Assembly (NCBI RefSeq): GCF_007833165.1
Contig: NZ_VOBQ01000018.1
Coordinates: 102,571-166,570 of the forward strand
Origin: Caenimonas sedimenti
GTDB lineage: Bacteria; Pseudomonadota; Gammaproteobacteria; Burkholderiales; Burkholderiaceae_C
Reading direction: 5' to 3'
Length of the DNA: 64,000 bases
Of the stretch, positions 42,757 to 50,490 are shown piece after piece. Below the pieces are notes generated by a model that worked only from the letters and a program-made list of their open reading frames with translations, was not told the DNA's origin and ran no database searches. The stretch's first letter is position 1. Each line of letters starts with the position of its first letter. Both the position numbers and the translations under genes were made by a program.

Positions 42757-44166
42757 ATGCCATCCCACGACATCGCCATCATCGGCCTCGGCGTCATGGG
42801 CGAGAACCTCGCCCTCAACTTCGAGCGCAACGGCCATTCGGTCTGCGGCTTCGACCTCGACGAGAACAAGCGGGCCAGCTTCGCGCGCCGCACGGAGGGC
42901 AAGCGGGCGGTCACGGCGGGGTCGCTCGCGGAGCTGGCCGGGCAGTTGAAGCTGCCGCGACGCATCCTCGTGATGGTGCCCGCCGGCAACGCCATCGACG
43001 CCGTGCTGGCCGACCTGCGGCCGCTGCTCGCGCCGGGCGACGTCGTCATCGACGGTGGCAACACCTTGTTCACCGACACGCAGCGGCGGATGCTGGCGCT
43101 GCAAGGCTCCGGCATCCTGTACGTGGGAACAGGCGTCAGCGGCGGCGAAGAGGGCGCCCTGCGCGGTCCGGCGCTCATGCCCGGCGGCGACGCGCAGGCC
43201 TGGCCGCTGATCCGGCCCCTGCTGCAATCGATCGCCGCGAAGGCCGACGACGGCCAACCCTGCTGCGAATGGATGGGCCCGGGCGGCGCCGGCCACTTCG
43301 TCAAGATGGTCCACAACGGCATCGAATACGCCGACATGCAGACGATCTGCGAGGCCTACTGGCTGATGCGGGAGCTGCTCGGAATGACGCCCGCGGAGAT
43401 GAGCGCGGTCTTCGCGGAATGGAACCGCGGCGAACTGGGCAGCTACCTGATCGCCATCACGGCCGACATCCTGGCGCGCATCGACGATGAGTCGGGGTTG
43501 CCGCTGGTCGACCTGATCCTGGACACGGCGGAACAGAAGGGCACCGGCAAGTGGGCCAGCCAGGCGGCGCTGGACCTGGGCGTGACGGCGCCCACGATCG
43601 CGGACGCCGTGTTCGCCCGCACGGTGAGCGCCGTCAAGGAGGAGCGGATCATCGCGGCGCAGGTGCTCACCGGCCCGGCGGTGCGCGCCGCCGGCGAGCG
43701 CGCCGCGGTGGTCGAACAGATCCGTCGCGCGCTCCTGGCGGCCAAGGTGTGCGCCTATGCGCAGGGCTTCGCGCTGCTGCAGGCCGGTGACCGCGAACAC
43801 CAGTGGTCGCTGTCCCTGGGCAGCATTGCGTCGGTCTGGCGCGCGGGCTGCATCATCCGGGCACGCCTGCTGGAGGACATCCGTTCGGCCTACGCCGGCG
43901 ACGATGTACCGGCCAACCTGCTGGTCGCTCCGCACTTCGCGGCACTGATGGCCGGCTGCCAGCAGGACCTGCGCGAGGTCGTGGCCGAGGCGGCCCGCAA
44001 CGGGGTGGCCGTGCCCGCTTTCATGAGCGCGCTGTCGTACTACGACGGCTACCGGTCGGCGCGCCTGCCGGCCAACCTGCTGCAGGCGCAGCGCGACTAC
44101 TTCGGCGCGCACAAGTACCAGCGCATCGATCGCGCCGGCAAGTTCCACACGCACTGGATGGCTTGA
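42757..44166 (+). CDS. gnd: 6-phosphogluconate dehydrogenase (decarboxylating)
   Basis: Converts 6-phosphogluconate to ribulose 5-phosphate in the pentose phosphate pathway, making NADPH. At 469 residues it has the usual long (E. coli-type) length. Seen: the nucleotide-binding GLGVMGENLALNFERNG, VIDGGNTLFTDTQRR, GTGVSGGEEGALRGPALMPG and the catalytic segment GPGGAGHFVKMVHNGIEYAD (Lys and Asn), plus LDTAEQKGTGKWASQAALDL. The ATG at 42757 fits the family start; the longer upstream frame is not conserved. The dioxygenase gene follows after 2 bp. Confidence 0.96.
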   Translation: MPSHDIAIIGLGVMGENLALNFERNGHSVCGFDLDENKRASFARRTEGKRAVTAGSLAELAGQLKLPRRILVMVPAGNAIDAVLADLRPLLAPGDVVIDGGNTLFTDTQRRMLALQGSGILYVGTGVSGGEEGALRGPALMPGGDAQAWPLIRPLLQSIAAKADDGQPCCEWMGPGGAGHFVKMVHNGIEYADMQTICEAYWLMRELLGMTPAEMSAVFAEWNRGELGSYLIAITADILARIDDESGLPLVDLILDTAEQKGTGKWASQAALDLGVTAPTIADAVFARTVSAVKEERIIAAQVLTGPAVRAAGERAAVVEQIRRALLAAKVCAYAQGFALLQAGDREHQWSLSLGSIASVWRAGCIIRARLLEDIRSAYAGDDVPANLLVAPHFAALMAGCQQDLREVVAEAARNGVAVPAFMSALSYYDGYRSARLPANLLQAQRDYFGAHKYQRIDRAGKFHTHWMA

Positions 44167-44168
44167 GC

Positions 44169-44975
44169 ATGGCTGTGCTGGCCCAAGCAGAGATCGAACG
44201 GTACGCGGCCGAAGGCTGGGTGAAGCCGGCCTGGCGCCTGCCGCCGGAGCGCGTGGACGAAATGCGCGACGCGCTCGACGAACTGATCCGCCGCAACCCC
44301 GGCGTGCGCCCCGAGAAACTGGTCTCGGCCCACATCGAAGGCGACAACGGGGAGGGCGTGCATGGCAGCGCGGCCTTCCTCGAACTCGCACGCGACCCCG
44401 GGATCGTCGAACTGGTCGGCGGCATTCTCGGCCCCGACGTCATCCTCTGGGGTTGCCACGTGTTCTGCAAGCCGCCGCTGGAAGGCTACGAGACGCCCTG
44501 GCACCAGGACGGGCACTACTGGCCGATCCGCCCGCTGGCCACCTGCACGGTGTGGGTGGCGCTGGAAGACTCGAAAATCGACAACGGCTGCCTGCGGGTG
44601 ATCCCCGGGTCGCATCGCGCGAAGTTGCTGCACGAGCACCTGCACGAGGACCGCGCCGACCTCACGCTGCAGCAGCGGCTGGCGCCCGGCACGTTCGACG
44701 AATACCAGGCCGCCGACGTCGAACTCGAAGCTGGCGAGATGTCGCTGCACGACGTGTACATGATCCACGGCGCGCGGCCGAACACCTCGAGCCGCCGCCG
44801 CACCGGCGTCGCGCTGCGCTACATGCCTTCGACGTCCCTCTTCGACCGCTCACTGCGCCCGGTGGACGGCAAGACCGGCGTGGCGGTGAACTTCGCGCGG
44901 CGGCCGCTGTGGCTGGTGAGCGGGGTCGACCGCCATGGGGGGAACGACTTCGTGACGGGGCAACAGCCGCGCTAA
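44169..44975 (+). CDS. phytanoyl-CoA dioxygenase (PhyH) family protein
   Basis: A 268-residue Fe(II)/2-oxoglutarate oxygenase. The metal ligands are His and Asp in WHQDGHYWPI and the distal His in IHGARPNTSSRRRTG, whose Arg can bind 2-oxoglutarate. The strand block NGCLRVIPGSHR is typical of PhyH proteins. Substrates in this family vary (lipids, ectoine, halogenated or phosphonate compounds) and cannot be told here. It starts 2 bp after gnd, so both share a transcript, though no metabolic link is evident. Confidence 0.88.
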   Translation: MAVLAQAEIERYAAEGWVKPAWRLPPERVDEMRDALDELIRRNPGVRPEKLVSAHIEGDNGEGVHGSAAFLELARDPGIVELVGGILGPDVILWGCHVFCKPPLEGYETPWHQDGHYWPIRPLATCTVWVALEDSKIDNGCLRVIPGSHRAKLLHEHLHEDRADLTLQQRLAPGTFDEYQAADVELEAGEMSLHDVYMIHGARPNTSSRRRTGVALRYMPSTSLFDRSLRPVDGKTGVAVNFARRPLWLVSGVDRHGGNDFVTGQQPR

Positions 44976-45024
44976 ACCGTGGCGCAACAGGACCCAGTAG
45001 AGCTACTGGACGCATTCACGGTTT
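44974..45024. terminator. nested bidirectional hairpin between convergent genes
   Basis: Outer arms AAACCGTG (44974-44981) and CACGGTTT (45017-45024) enclose an inner perfect hairpin CCAGTAG-AG-CTACTGG (44994-45009). The outer arms overlap the stop codons of both the PhyH gene and the cytochrome gene. The A-rich and T-rich ends would form the U tract for each direction, so it fits a bidirectional intrinsic terminator. Confidence 0.7.
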
Positions 45025-45993
45025 CAATGTCGCCAGATACGCCGCGATGTTCAGCATGTCCGTCCCGCTCAACTCCGCCACCACGGGCTTCATCACCGCA
45101 GCCATCGCACCATTGCGCGCGCCCTGCTTGAAATCCCACATCTGCCGGACCATGTAGGCCGGCGAGCGGCCCGCGATGGGCGGGAAGGCGGCCATGCCCT
45201 GCAGCTTTTCGCCATGGCAATTCATGCAGGCCAACGCCTTGTTGCCCTTCATGCCGCGCACCAGCTCTTCACCCTTCTGGATGCTGCCCGGCGGCACGTG
45301 CACGACGAACTTCACGCGCTCGTCGCGCAGGACCGAGAAGCGTTCGTAGTCTTCGGGGTACTCGATGATGCGGTTGCCCAGCGGCTCCTGCGTGCCGTCG
45401 CCCGCCGAGGTGAGAAAAAAGGGCGTCGCCTTCAGCTTCGGGATCATGGCGGTTTCGGCCACCACCATCACTTGGGCCGGCCTGGTCTTTTCGAAGTACG
45501 CCGCGGCCGCCTTCAGCTCCTCAGGCGTGACGTTCTTCACCACGTTCTGCTTCAGCGTGTGCGCCAGCCGGTTGGTGGGCACGGCGCTGCTCCGCGCGCC
45601 GCTCGCCATCTCCTGGATCTGCTGCACGATGTAGTCGGCCGGGAGGCCGGAGATGTTGGCGTTCTCCGGGCCGCCGCCGCCGTTGGGCCGGTGGCACATG
45701 CCGCAGGCCCACAGTGCCGGCTTGCGACCCTGCGCCACGATGGGAGGCATCGCGGGGTGGTCGGCGGGGTGCCAGTCCGGCGGCGCGAAAGGGTCGCGCG
45801 ACTGGTCGCGCGTGAAGCCCTTGTCGCTGCCCGGTACCCGGAACACCGTGCCGTCGTCCGCCACGCGTTGCGGCAACGGCAGCGGCGTCAGCGGATAGGC
45901 CCACGCGGGGAAGTCGGATTCCTGCGTGGTGGCGGGCAGTGCCAGCAGGCCGGCGCAGCCCGCGAGCAGCACGCGGGCGGCGGTACGGCGCAT
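45016..45993 (-). CDS. di-heme cytochrome c (c4-like)
   Basis: A 325-residue exported electron carrier. Signal peptide residues 1-24 (LLAGCAGLLALPATTQ). Two heme sites: ACGMCHRPNGGGG at about 95 and ACMNCHGEKLQG at about 254, each in a cytochrome c domain with a distal Met region (ISGLPADYIVQQIQEM; IAGRSPAYMVRQMWDF), as in cytochrome c4-type proteins. The middle section (about 150-235) is an insert of beta strands. The ATG at 45993 is used; a GTG at 46014 would overlap the upstream gene. Its redox partner is unknown. Confidence 0.9.
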   Translation of the reverse strand: MRRTAARVLLAGCAGLLALPATTQESDFPAWAYPLTPLPLPQRVADDGTVFRVPGSDKGFTRDQSRDPFAPPDWHPADHPAMPPIVAQGRKPALWACGMCHRPNGGGGPENANISGLPADYIVQQIQEMASGARSSAVPTNRLAHTLKQNVVKNVTPEELKAAAAYFEKTRPAQVMVVAETAMIPKLKATPFFLTSAGDGTQEPLGNRIIEYPEDYERFSVLRDERVKFVVHVPPGSIQKGEELVRGMKGNKALACMNCHGEKLQGMAAFPPIAGRSPAYMVRQMWDFKQGARNGAMAAVMKPVVAELSGTDMLNIAAYLATLKP

Positions 45994-45998
45994 GCGGC

Positions 45999-46298
45999 TC
46001 ACAGGTCGCGCCACATTTCGTCGTTCGCGGAGCCGGCGATGAACAGCGTGGCCGCCTTGCCCAGCAGCGCGAGGTACTTGGGATCGGCCAGCAGCTTCAC
46101 CTGGCTTTTCTCCATCTCGCCCAGGTTGTCGTAGGCGCTGTACCAGCAGACCCGGTGCGGATTGCCTCCCACCGGGACCATCAATGTCATCTTCTGGCCG
46201 TGGGCGGTGCCGATGTACTCGACCATTTCCGCGGCGAAGGTCATCGCGTCGGCCATCTTGCCGGGTGCGATGGACGAGGTGCGGGTGAAATGGATCAT
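45999..46298 (-). CDS. small hypothetical protein (dimeric alpha/beta-barrel-like)
   Basis: A 99-residue protein (IHFTRTSSIAPGKMADAMTF; VCWYSAYDNLGEMEKSQVKL) whose pattern of beta strand, helix, beta strand resembles NIPSNAP/ABM-type dimeric barrels, but I cannot assign a family. It ends 5 bp before the cytochrome start on the same strand, so it is probably in one operon with it. It may be a small ligand-binding or monooxygenase-like protein. Confidence 0.7.
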   Translation of the reverse strand: MIHFTRTSSIAPGKMADAMTFAAEMVEYIGTAHGQKMTLMVPVGGNPHRVCWYSAYDNLGEMEKSQVKLLADPKYLALLGKAATLFIAGSANDEMWRDL

Positions 46299-46429
46299 GG
46301 CTCTCCTTGTGCGTCGCCTCCGGAGCGAAGGCGATCCCATTCTTGCCGTGCGCCGGCCCGGGTGCCAGCTCGCAGGTGGAGATGTCCGGATCTGAGAGGA
46401 CGGATGTCGCGCGACGCGACCCCGATCGT

Positions 46430-47434
46430 TCAAGCCGTGCCTTCGCAGCGCCACTCCGTGGCCGTCATGCCGGCCACGGCGCGGAACGAGCGATAGAACG
46501 TGGCGAGCGAATCGAAGCCACAGGCCAACGCGATGTCCGTCACCGAACGGGCGGGCTCGCGCATCAGCATCGCCTGCGCGCGCGCCACCCGCAGCCGCCG
46601 GATTTCCAGCGTGACGCTCAGCCCCTCGCGCGCGAAGATGCGGTGCACCTGCCGCGCCGAAATACCGAGATGGCGCCCCACGTGCTCGGGCGTGAGGTGC
46701 GGATTCGAGACCAGGCGTTCGATGTAGCCGCGCGCCGAGGCGATACGAGCGGCGTGTACGGCCCGGCCCGCGTCTTCCAGGACGTCCGCCGGCGCGCCCA
46801 GCGACGCCGCGAGCAGCGTGTCGAGCGCCTGCAGCGCCGGATCGAGCTCGTCTGGCGACATCGCCGCCAGTCGCCCCTCGAGCCCTGCCAGGTATTCGGA
46901 GGCGAGCGCCGCGATCTGCCCGGCCTCCGGTAACAGCTGGAAGCCGGTGCGCCGCACCCGGTCGACCACCTGGGGCAGGCGGCCGGCATCGATCCGCAAG
47001 GTGCGGAACTTCCAGTGGCGGCCGGGCGCTGGTGCGGCCGTATAGGCCGAGGCCTGGGACCCCACGACGATGCTGCCGGGCCGGGTGAGGAACTGTTCCC
47101 CCCGCGCGTTGCGGAACGTACTGCCGCCCTCTGCGATGCGATAGAGGAGGAGGTGGTCGGTGGGCGAGGCCGAAGCGCGCGCGCGCGTGCGCCGGACGAT
47201 GCTCCACGACGTGCAGACTTCCACCATGCTCACGGCCGGGCCACGGCGCAGGCGCAGGTCGGCGTAAACCCGTTCCGGCTCGGCGCCGTCGAGATCGGCC
47301 TCCAGGTTGAACAGGTCGTACGCCGCGTCACGCACGAGGGCGATGCGACTCGAGCCGCGCAGTCCCTCCGTCGAGATGCGTGCACTCTCCAGACGACGCT
47401 CCGTTCCGCTGTTGATCGTGTTTGACGATGCCAC
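46430..47434 (-). CDS. AraC-family transcriptional regulator
   Basis: A 334-residue regulator with an N-terminal cupin-like sensing region (about 30-180; YADLRLRRGPAVSMVEV; LTRPGSIVVGSQ) and a C-terminal double helix-turn-helix (about 235-330; LTPEHVGRHLGISARQVHRI; RSVTDIALACGFDSLATFYR). It belongs to the AraC_binding_2 type (AraC-like regulators of oxidative or catabolic genes). It starts at a GTG (47434). It lies upstream of the small barrel protein and cytochrome genes in the same direction and may control them. Confidence 0.9.
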   Translation of the reverse strand: MASSNTINSGTERRLESARISTEGLRGSSRIALVRDAAYDLFNLEADLDGAEPERVYADLRLRRGPAVSMVEVCTSWSIVRRTRARASASPTDHLLLYRIAEGGSTFRNARGEQFLTRPGSIVVGSQASAYTAAPAPGRHWKFRTLRIDAGRLPQVVDRVRRTGFQLLPEAGQIAALASEYLAGLEGRLAAMSPDELDPALQALDTLLAASLGAPADVLEDAGRAVHAARIASARGYIERLVSNPHLTPEHVGRHLGISARQVHRIFAREGLSVTLEIRRLRVARAQAMLMREPARSVTDIALACGFDSLATFYRSFRAVAGMTATEWRCEGTA

Positions 47435-47511
47435 GCATGTAAGCAGATGTCAACGGGATGCTCATCGGATGGAAATCACCTGGAACGTGATCCAGCTTGG
47501 AAAGGGGGACT

Positions 47512-47835
47512 TCAGCCGCAGCGCACCCGCGTCACCCGCCCGCCGCCATCCAGGTCCAGCGTCACCCGCTCGCTGCTGAATTCCATGGTGACGATCTGCC
47601 CCGGCCGGATCGTGCGCAGCACGGTGGCACCGCTGCGGCGGCGCACCTGGTCGGCGAGCGCTTCGCCGTACGGCTGGCCGACGGCGAACTGGGCGCCTTC
47701 GGCGTTGCAACCGCCCGGCGCGGCGGGCGGTGGCGGCACCTGGCTGAATTGCTCCTGCTGCTGCCGCGGCGGCGGCGCACAGGCTGAGAGCGCCAGTGCC
47801 AGGGTCGATGCGAGAAGCAGGGCGCCGCGCATCAT
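47512..47835 (-). CDS. peptidase inhibitor I78-family lipoprotein
   Basis: A 107-residue lipoprotein (lipobox LSAC, Cys19) with a Pro/Gln linker and a C-terminal I78 domain (about 48-106): CNAEGAQFAVGQPYGEALAD, RPGQIVTMEFSSERVTLDLD and the final RVTRVRCG with a Cys that can pair with the first. Members resemble potato-inhibitor-I-type serine protease inhibitors and may shield the envelope from proteases. Its ATG overlaps the tautomerase stop by 4 nt, so they are co-translated. Confidence 0.85.
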   Translation of the reverse strand: MMRGALLLASTLALALSACAPPPRQQQEQFSQVPPPPAAPGGCNAEGAQFAVGQPYGEALADQVRRRSGATVLRTIRPGQIVTMEFSSERVTLDLDGGGRVTRVRCG

Positions 47836-48029
47836 CCGGCCTTCTTCTTCTCGGACCACAGTTCGCCCCCGGTGGCCCAGTCGCCGGGCTTCACGTCGAA
47901 CAGCAGGACGTCGACCGACTCCGGCTTGCTGCCGAGCGTGTCCACGCAGGCCTGCGTGAGGGCCTTGACGAGATTGCGTTTCTGTTCCGGCGTGCGGCCT
48001 TCGAACATGTCGACACGGATGGTGGGCAT
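47832..48029 (-). CDS. 4-oxalocrotonate tautomerase family protein
   Basis: A 65-residue enzyme of the tautomerase superfamily. After removal of Met the N-terminus is Pro (PTIRVDMFEGRTPEQKRNLV), the catalytic base of the family. Arg11-equivalent residues (GRTPEQKR) are present. The segment SVDVLLFDVKPGDWATGG matches the second strand and the C-terminal loop. It works as a hexamer or similar oligomer. The ATG at 48029 begins the family sequence. The substrate is uncertain. Confidence 0.88.
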   Translation of the reverse strand: MPTIRVDMFEGRTPEQKRNLVKALTQACVDTLGSKPESVDVLLFDVKPGDWATGGELWSEKKKAG

Positions 48030-48116
48030 GGACGCTCCTTGGGTGGCTTCGGGTATGGAAAAGCGGATTGTCCTAGACTCCGCCGTTCCTGTTTCTTTCA
48101 CGCCAAAGAGATCCAC

Positions 48117-49013
48117 ATGCTTCGCGACGACCTGAGGACCGAATTCGACTCGCTGCTGCCGGGCGCCTCCACCTCGGGCGGCGCCACGCGCCGCACCGCG
48201 CTGAAAGCCGCCCTGGGCGCCGGCTACACCGCCGCGGCCGGCACGGCCTTGGCGCAGACGGCCATCCGCACCCCGGCCGACGGCCTGACGGTGGGTGAGT
48301 TCACCTACGAGGTGAACGGCTTCAAGGTGCCGGCCTACCGCGCCGCGCCGGCTGGCAGGACGGGCCTGCCGGTGGTGCTGGTCATCCAGGAGATCTTCGG
48401 CGTCCATGAATACATCGCCGACACGGCGCGGCGCTTCGCCAAGGCGGGGTACCTGGCGATCGCGCCCGAGCTGTACGCCCGCCAGGGCGATCCCAGCTCC
48501 TACGGCGAGATGGCGCGGCTGATGGCGGAAGTGGTGTCCCGCGTGCCGGACGCGCAAGTGATGGCCGACCTGGACGGTGCCCTGAAATGGGCGGCCGCCA
48601 ATGGCGGCAATGTCCGCAAGTCGGCCATCACCGGATTCTGCTGGGGCGGCCGCATCACCTGGCTCTATGCGGCGCATGGCCCGGTGAAGGCCGGCGTGGC
48701 CTGGTATGGCCGCCTGGTGGGCGCGGCCTCCGACCTGACGCCGCGCCATCCCGTGGACATCGCGGGCAGTCTCAAGGCACCGGTGCTCGGCCTTTACGGC
48801 TCGGCCGATACCGGCATCCCCCTGGACACTGTCGACAAGATGAAGGCGGCCCTGGCGAGCGGTTCACCTGCCGCCCGGGCATCGCAATTCGTGATCTATC
48901 CGGACGCCCCGCACGCCTTCCATGCGGATTACCGCCCCACCTTCCGCCAAGGCCCGGCCGAAGACGGGTGGAAACGCGCGCTGGCCTGGTTCAAGGCGAA
49001 CGGCGCCGCCTGA
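48117..49013 (+). CDS. dienelactone hydrolase family protein (exported)
   Basis: A 298-residue alpha/beta hydrolase. The nucleophile is Cys in GFCWGGRITW, with Asp in GSADTGIP and His in DAPHAFHADYR completing the triad, as in dienelactone hydrolase. An N-terminal Tat-like or Sec signal (RRTALKAALGAGYTAAAG) implies periplasmic location, which is usual for the longer DLH proteins. ATG at 48117. It is divergent from the tautomerase gene, a fitting neighbour because both enzyme families occur in ring-cleavage product pathways, but no complete pathway is present. Confidence 0.9.
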   Translation: MLRDDLRTEFDSLLPGASTSGGATRRTALKAALGAGYTAAAGTALAQTAIRTPADGLTVGEFTYEVNGFKVPAYRAAPAGRTGLPVVLVIQEIFGVHEYIADTARRFAKAGYLAIAPELYARQGDPSSYGEMARLMAEVVSRVPDAQVMADLDGALKWAAANGGNVRKSAITGFCWGGRITWLYAAHGPVKAGVAWYGRLVGAASDLTPRHPVDIAGSLKAPVLGLYGSADTGIPLDTVDKMKAALASGSPAARASQFVIYPDAPHAFHADYRPTFRQGPAEDGWKRALAWFKANGAA

Positions 49014-49021
49014 AGTCGCTG

Positions 49022-49861
49022 TTGGTGACCCTGCTCAGCATCCTGTTCGCCACGTTCGCCGCCGGCATCGGCAGCGTGTGGCTGGCGGCCGGCCTCATGC
49101 GCGTCGGCTGGCTGCGCGCCGACCCGGCGTCGGGCCGCGGGCCGGGCGAGCAGCACCTATTGAGCCTGGCCGCGGGGGCGCTGCTCGCCACCGCCTTCAT
49201 GCATCTGCTGCCAGAGGCCATGGAGAGCCAGGCCGGTGCCAAGCCCCTGTTCATCGCCCTCCTGGTCGGGCTCGTGTTCTTCTTCCTGCTCGACAAGGCC
49301 GAACTCTGGCACCACGGGCACGAGCATCACCACGGGGCGCATGAAGACACACATGCGCACGATCACGTCGAGGGCCATCACCACCACCACGCTGACGAGG
49401 GGCCCCGCTCCGGCGGCTGGGCCGTGCTCACCGGCGACAGCGTGCACTGCTTCGGCGACGGCATCCTGATCGCGTCGGCCTTCACCGCCGACTGGCGGCT
49501 GGGCGCCGTCGCAGCGCTGGCCGTGCTCGCCCACGAAGTGCCGCACCACATCGGCGATCTCGTGGTGCTGCGCCAGACCAGCCGCAGCCGCCGCGCCGCG
49601 CTGGTCAAGGTGTCGCTCGCCGGTGCCGTCACGCCGCTGGGCGGCCTGGCCGGCTGGTGGCTGGTCGCTGAACTGGTCGACTACCTGCCGTATTTCCTGG
49701 TCGCCGCCAGCAGCAGCTTCATCTATGTCGCGCTGGCCGACCTGATCCCGCAGCTGCAGAAGCGGCTCGGGGCGCGCGAGACCGTGGCGCAGGTCGCCTG
49801 GCTGCTGGTGGGCATTGCCCTGGTCTCGCTCGTCAGCGGGCTCGCCCACCCGTCGCATTAG
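49022..49861 (+). CDS. ZIP-family divalent metal transporter
   Basis: A roughly 279-residue inner-membrane transporter with about eight helices. Metal-site motifs lie in helices 4 and 5: GDSVHCFGDGILIASAF and LAHEVPHHIGDLVVL. A His-rich cytosolic loop (HHGHEHHHGAHEDTHAHDH; EGHHHHHADEG) between helices 3 and 4 is typical of ZIP zinc/iron transporters. No ATG is close to the N-terminus. TTG 49022, GTG 49025 or CTG 49010 (overlapping the hydrolase stop) are possible starts; the frame itself is secure. Confidence 0.88.
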   Translation: MVTLLSILFATFAAGIGSVWLAAGLMRVGWLRADPASGRGPGEQHLLSLAAGALLATAFMHLLPEAMESQAGAKPLFIALLVGLVFFFLLDKAELWHHGHEHHHGAHEDTHAHDHVEGHHHHHADEGPRSGGWAVLTGDSVHCFGDGILIASAFTADWRLGAVAALAVLAHEVPHHIGDLVVLRQTSRSRRAALVKVSLAGAVTPLGGLAGWWLVAELVDYLPYFLVAASSSFIYVALADLIPQLQKRLGARETVAQVAWLLVGIALVSLVSGLAHPSH

Positions 49862-49888
49862 CATCGCGTCCGCCGCGCGGCCAGCCGG

Positions 49889-50275
49889 TCAGTAGCGGCG
49901 GCGGTTGTCCGGGGCGCGGTCGCGGTGGTTCGGCACACCGTCGCCGTCACGGTCGCGATCGTGCCAGTTGACTCGGCCGTCGTTGTCGCGGTCGCGGTCA
50001 TAGCGGTCGGGAATGCCGTCGCGGTCCTGGTCACGGCCGCGCCGGCCCTGGTAGCCGTATGACCCCTGGTAGCCGGGGTGGCCCGACCAGACGGATTGCG
50101 GGACCCACTGGCCCCCGCCATAACCACCACTGTGGCCGTAATAGCCATGCCCGTACTGCGCCGGCGCGATCTGCACATAGACGGACGTGCCAGCCACCGC
50201 CGGCGTACTCAGCAACGCGGCAGCTGCGGCGACGGCACCCGCCGCACCGATGAACCAGCTCTTGTTCCTGCTCAT
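49889..50275 (-). CDS. exported calcium-binding-repeat protein (thrombospondin type 3-like)
   Basis: A 128-residue exported protein. Signal peptide residues 1-28 (ending PAVAGT). A Gly/Tyr/His-rich middle (YGHGYYGHSGGYGGGQW) precedes Asp-rich repeats DQDRDGIPDRYDRDRDNDG and DRDRDGDGVPNHRDR that match the DxDxDG calcium-binding pattern of thrombospondin type 3 and dockerin-like loops. ATG at 50275 with AGGAGAG 4-10 nt upstream. It is divergent from the Gly/Gln-rich protein gene, with 215 bp of intergenic DNA containing no further gene. Confidence 0.8.
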   Translation of the reverse strand: MSRNKSWFIGAAGAVAAAAALLSTPAVAGTSVYVQIAPAQYGHGYYGHSGGYGGGQWVPQSVWSGHPGYQGSYGYQGRRGRDQDRDGIPDRYDRDRDNDGRVNWHDRDRDGDGVPNHRDRAPDNRRRY

Positions 50276-50490
50276 GCTTCTCTCCTTTTGCTTGGGGGAC
50301 TGGTCCATGGTGTGCGTGCAACGTGAAGTGCAGCGGTGCTGCATGCAAAGCACAGGTGAACCCTGGAAGCGATTCGTTTCGAAACGGACGGGTAGTCCTA
50401 CATGCGAGTGGTTTTTGTCTGACAACCACCTACACGGTGCACTCCTAAGGTCGTTTCGATTGAGAGACTTTTCACCAAGGAGAACAGCAC

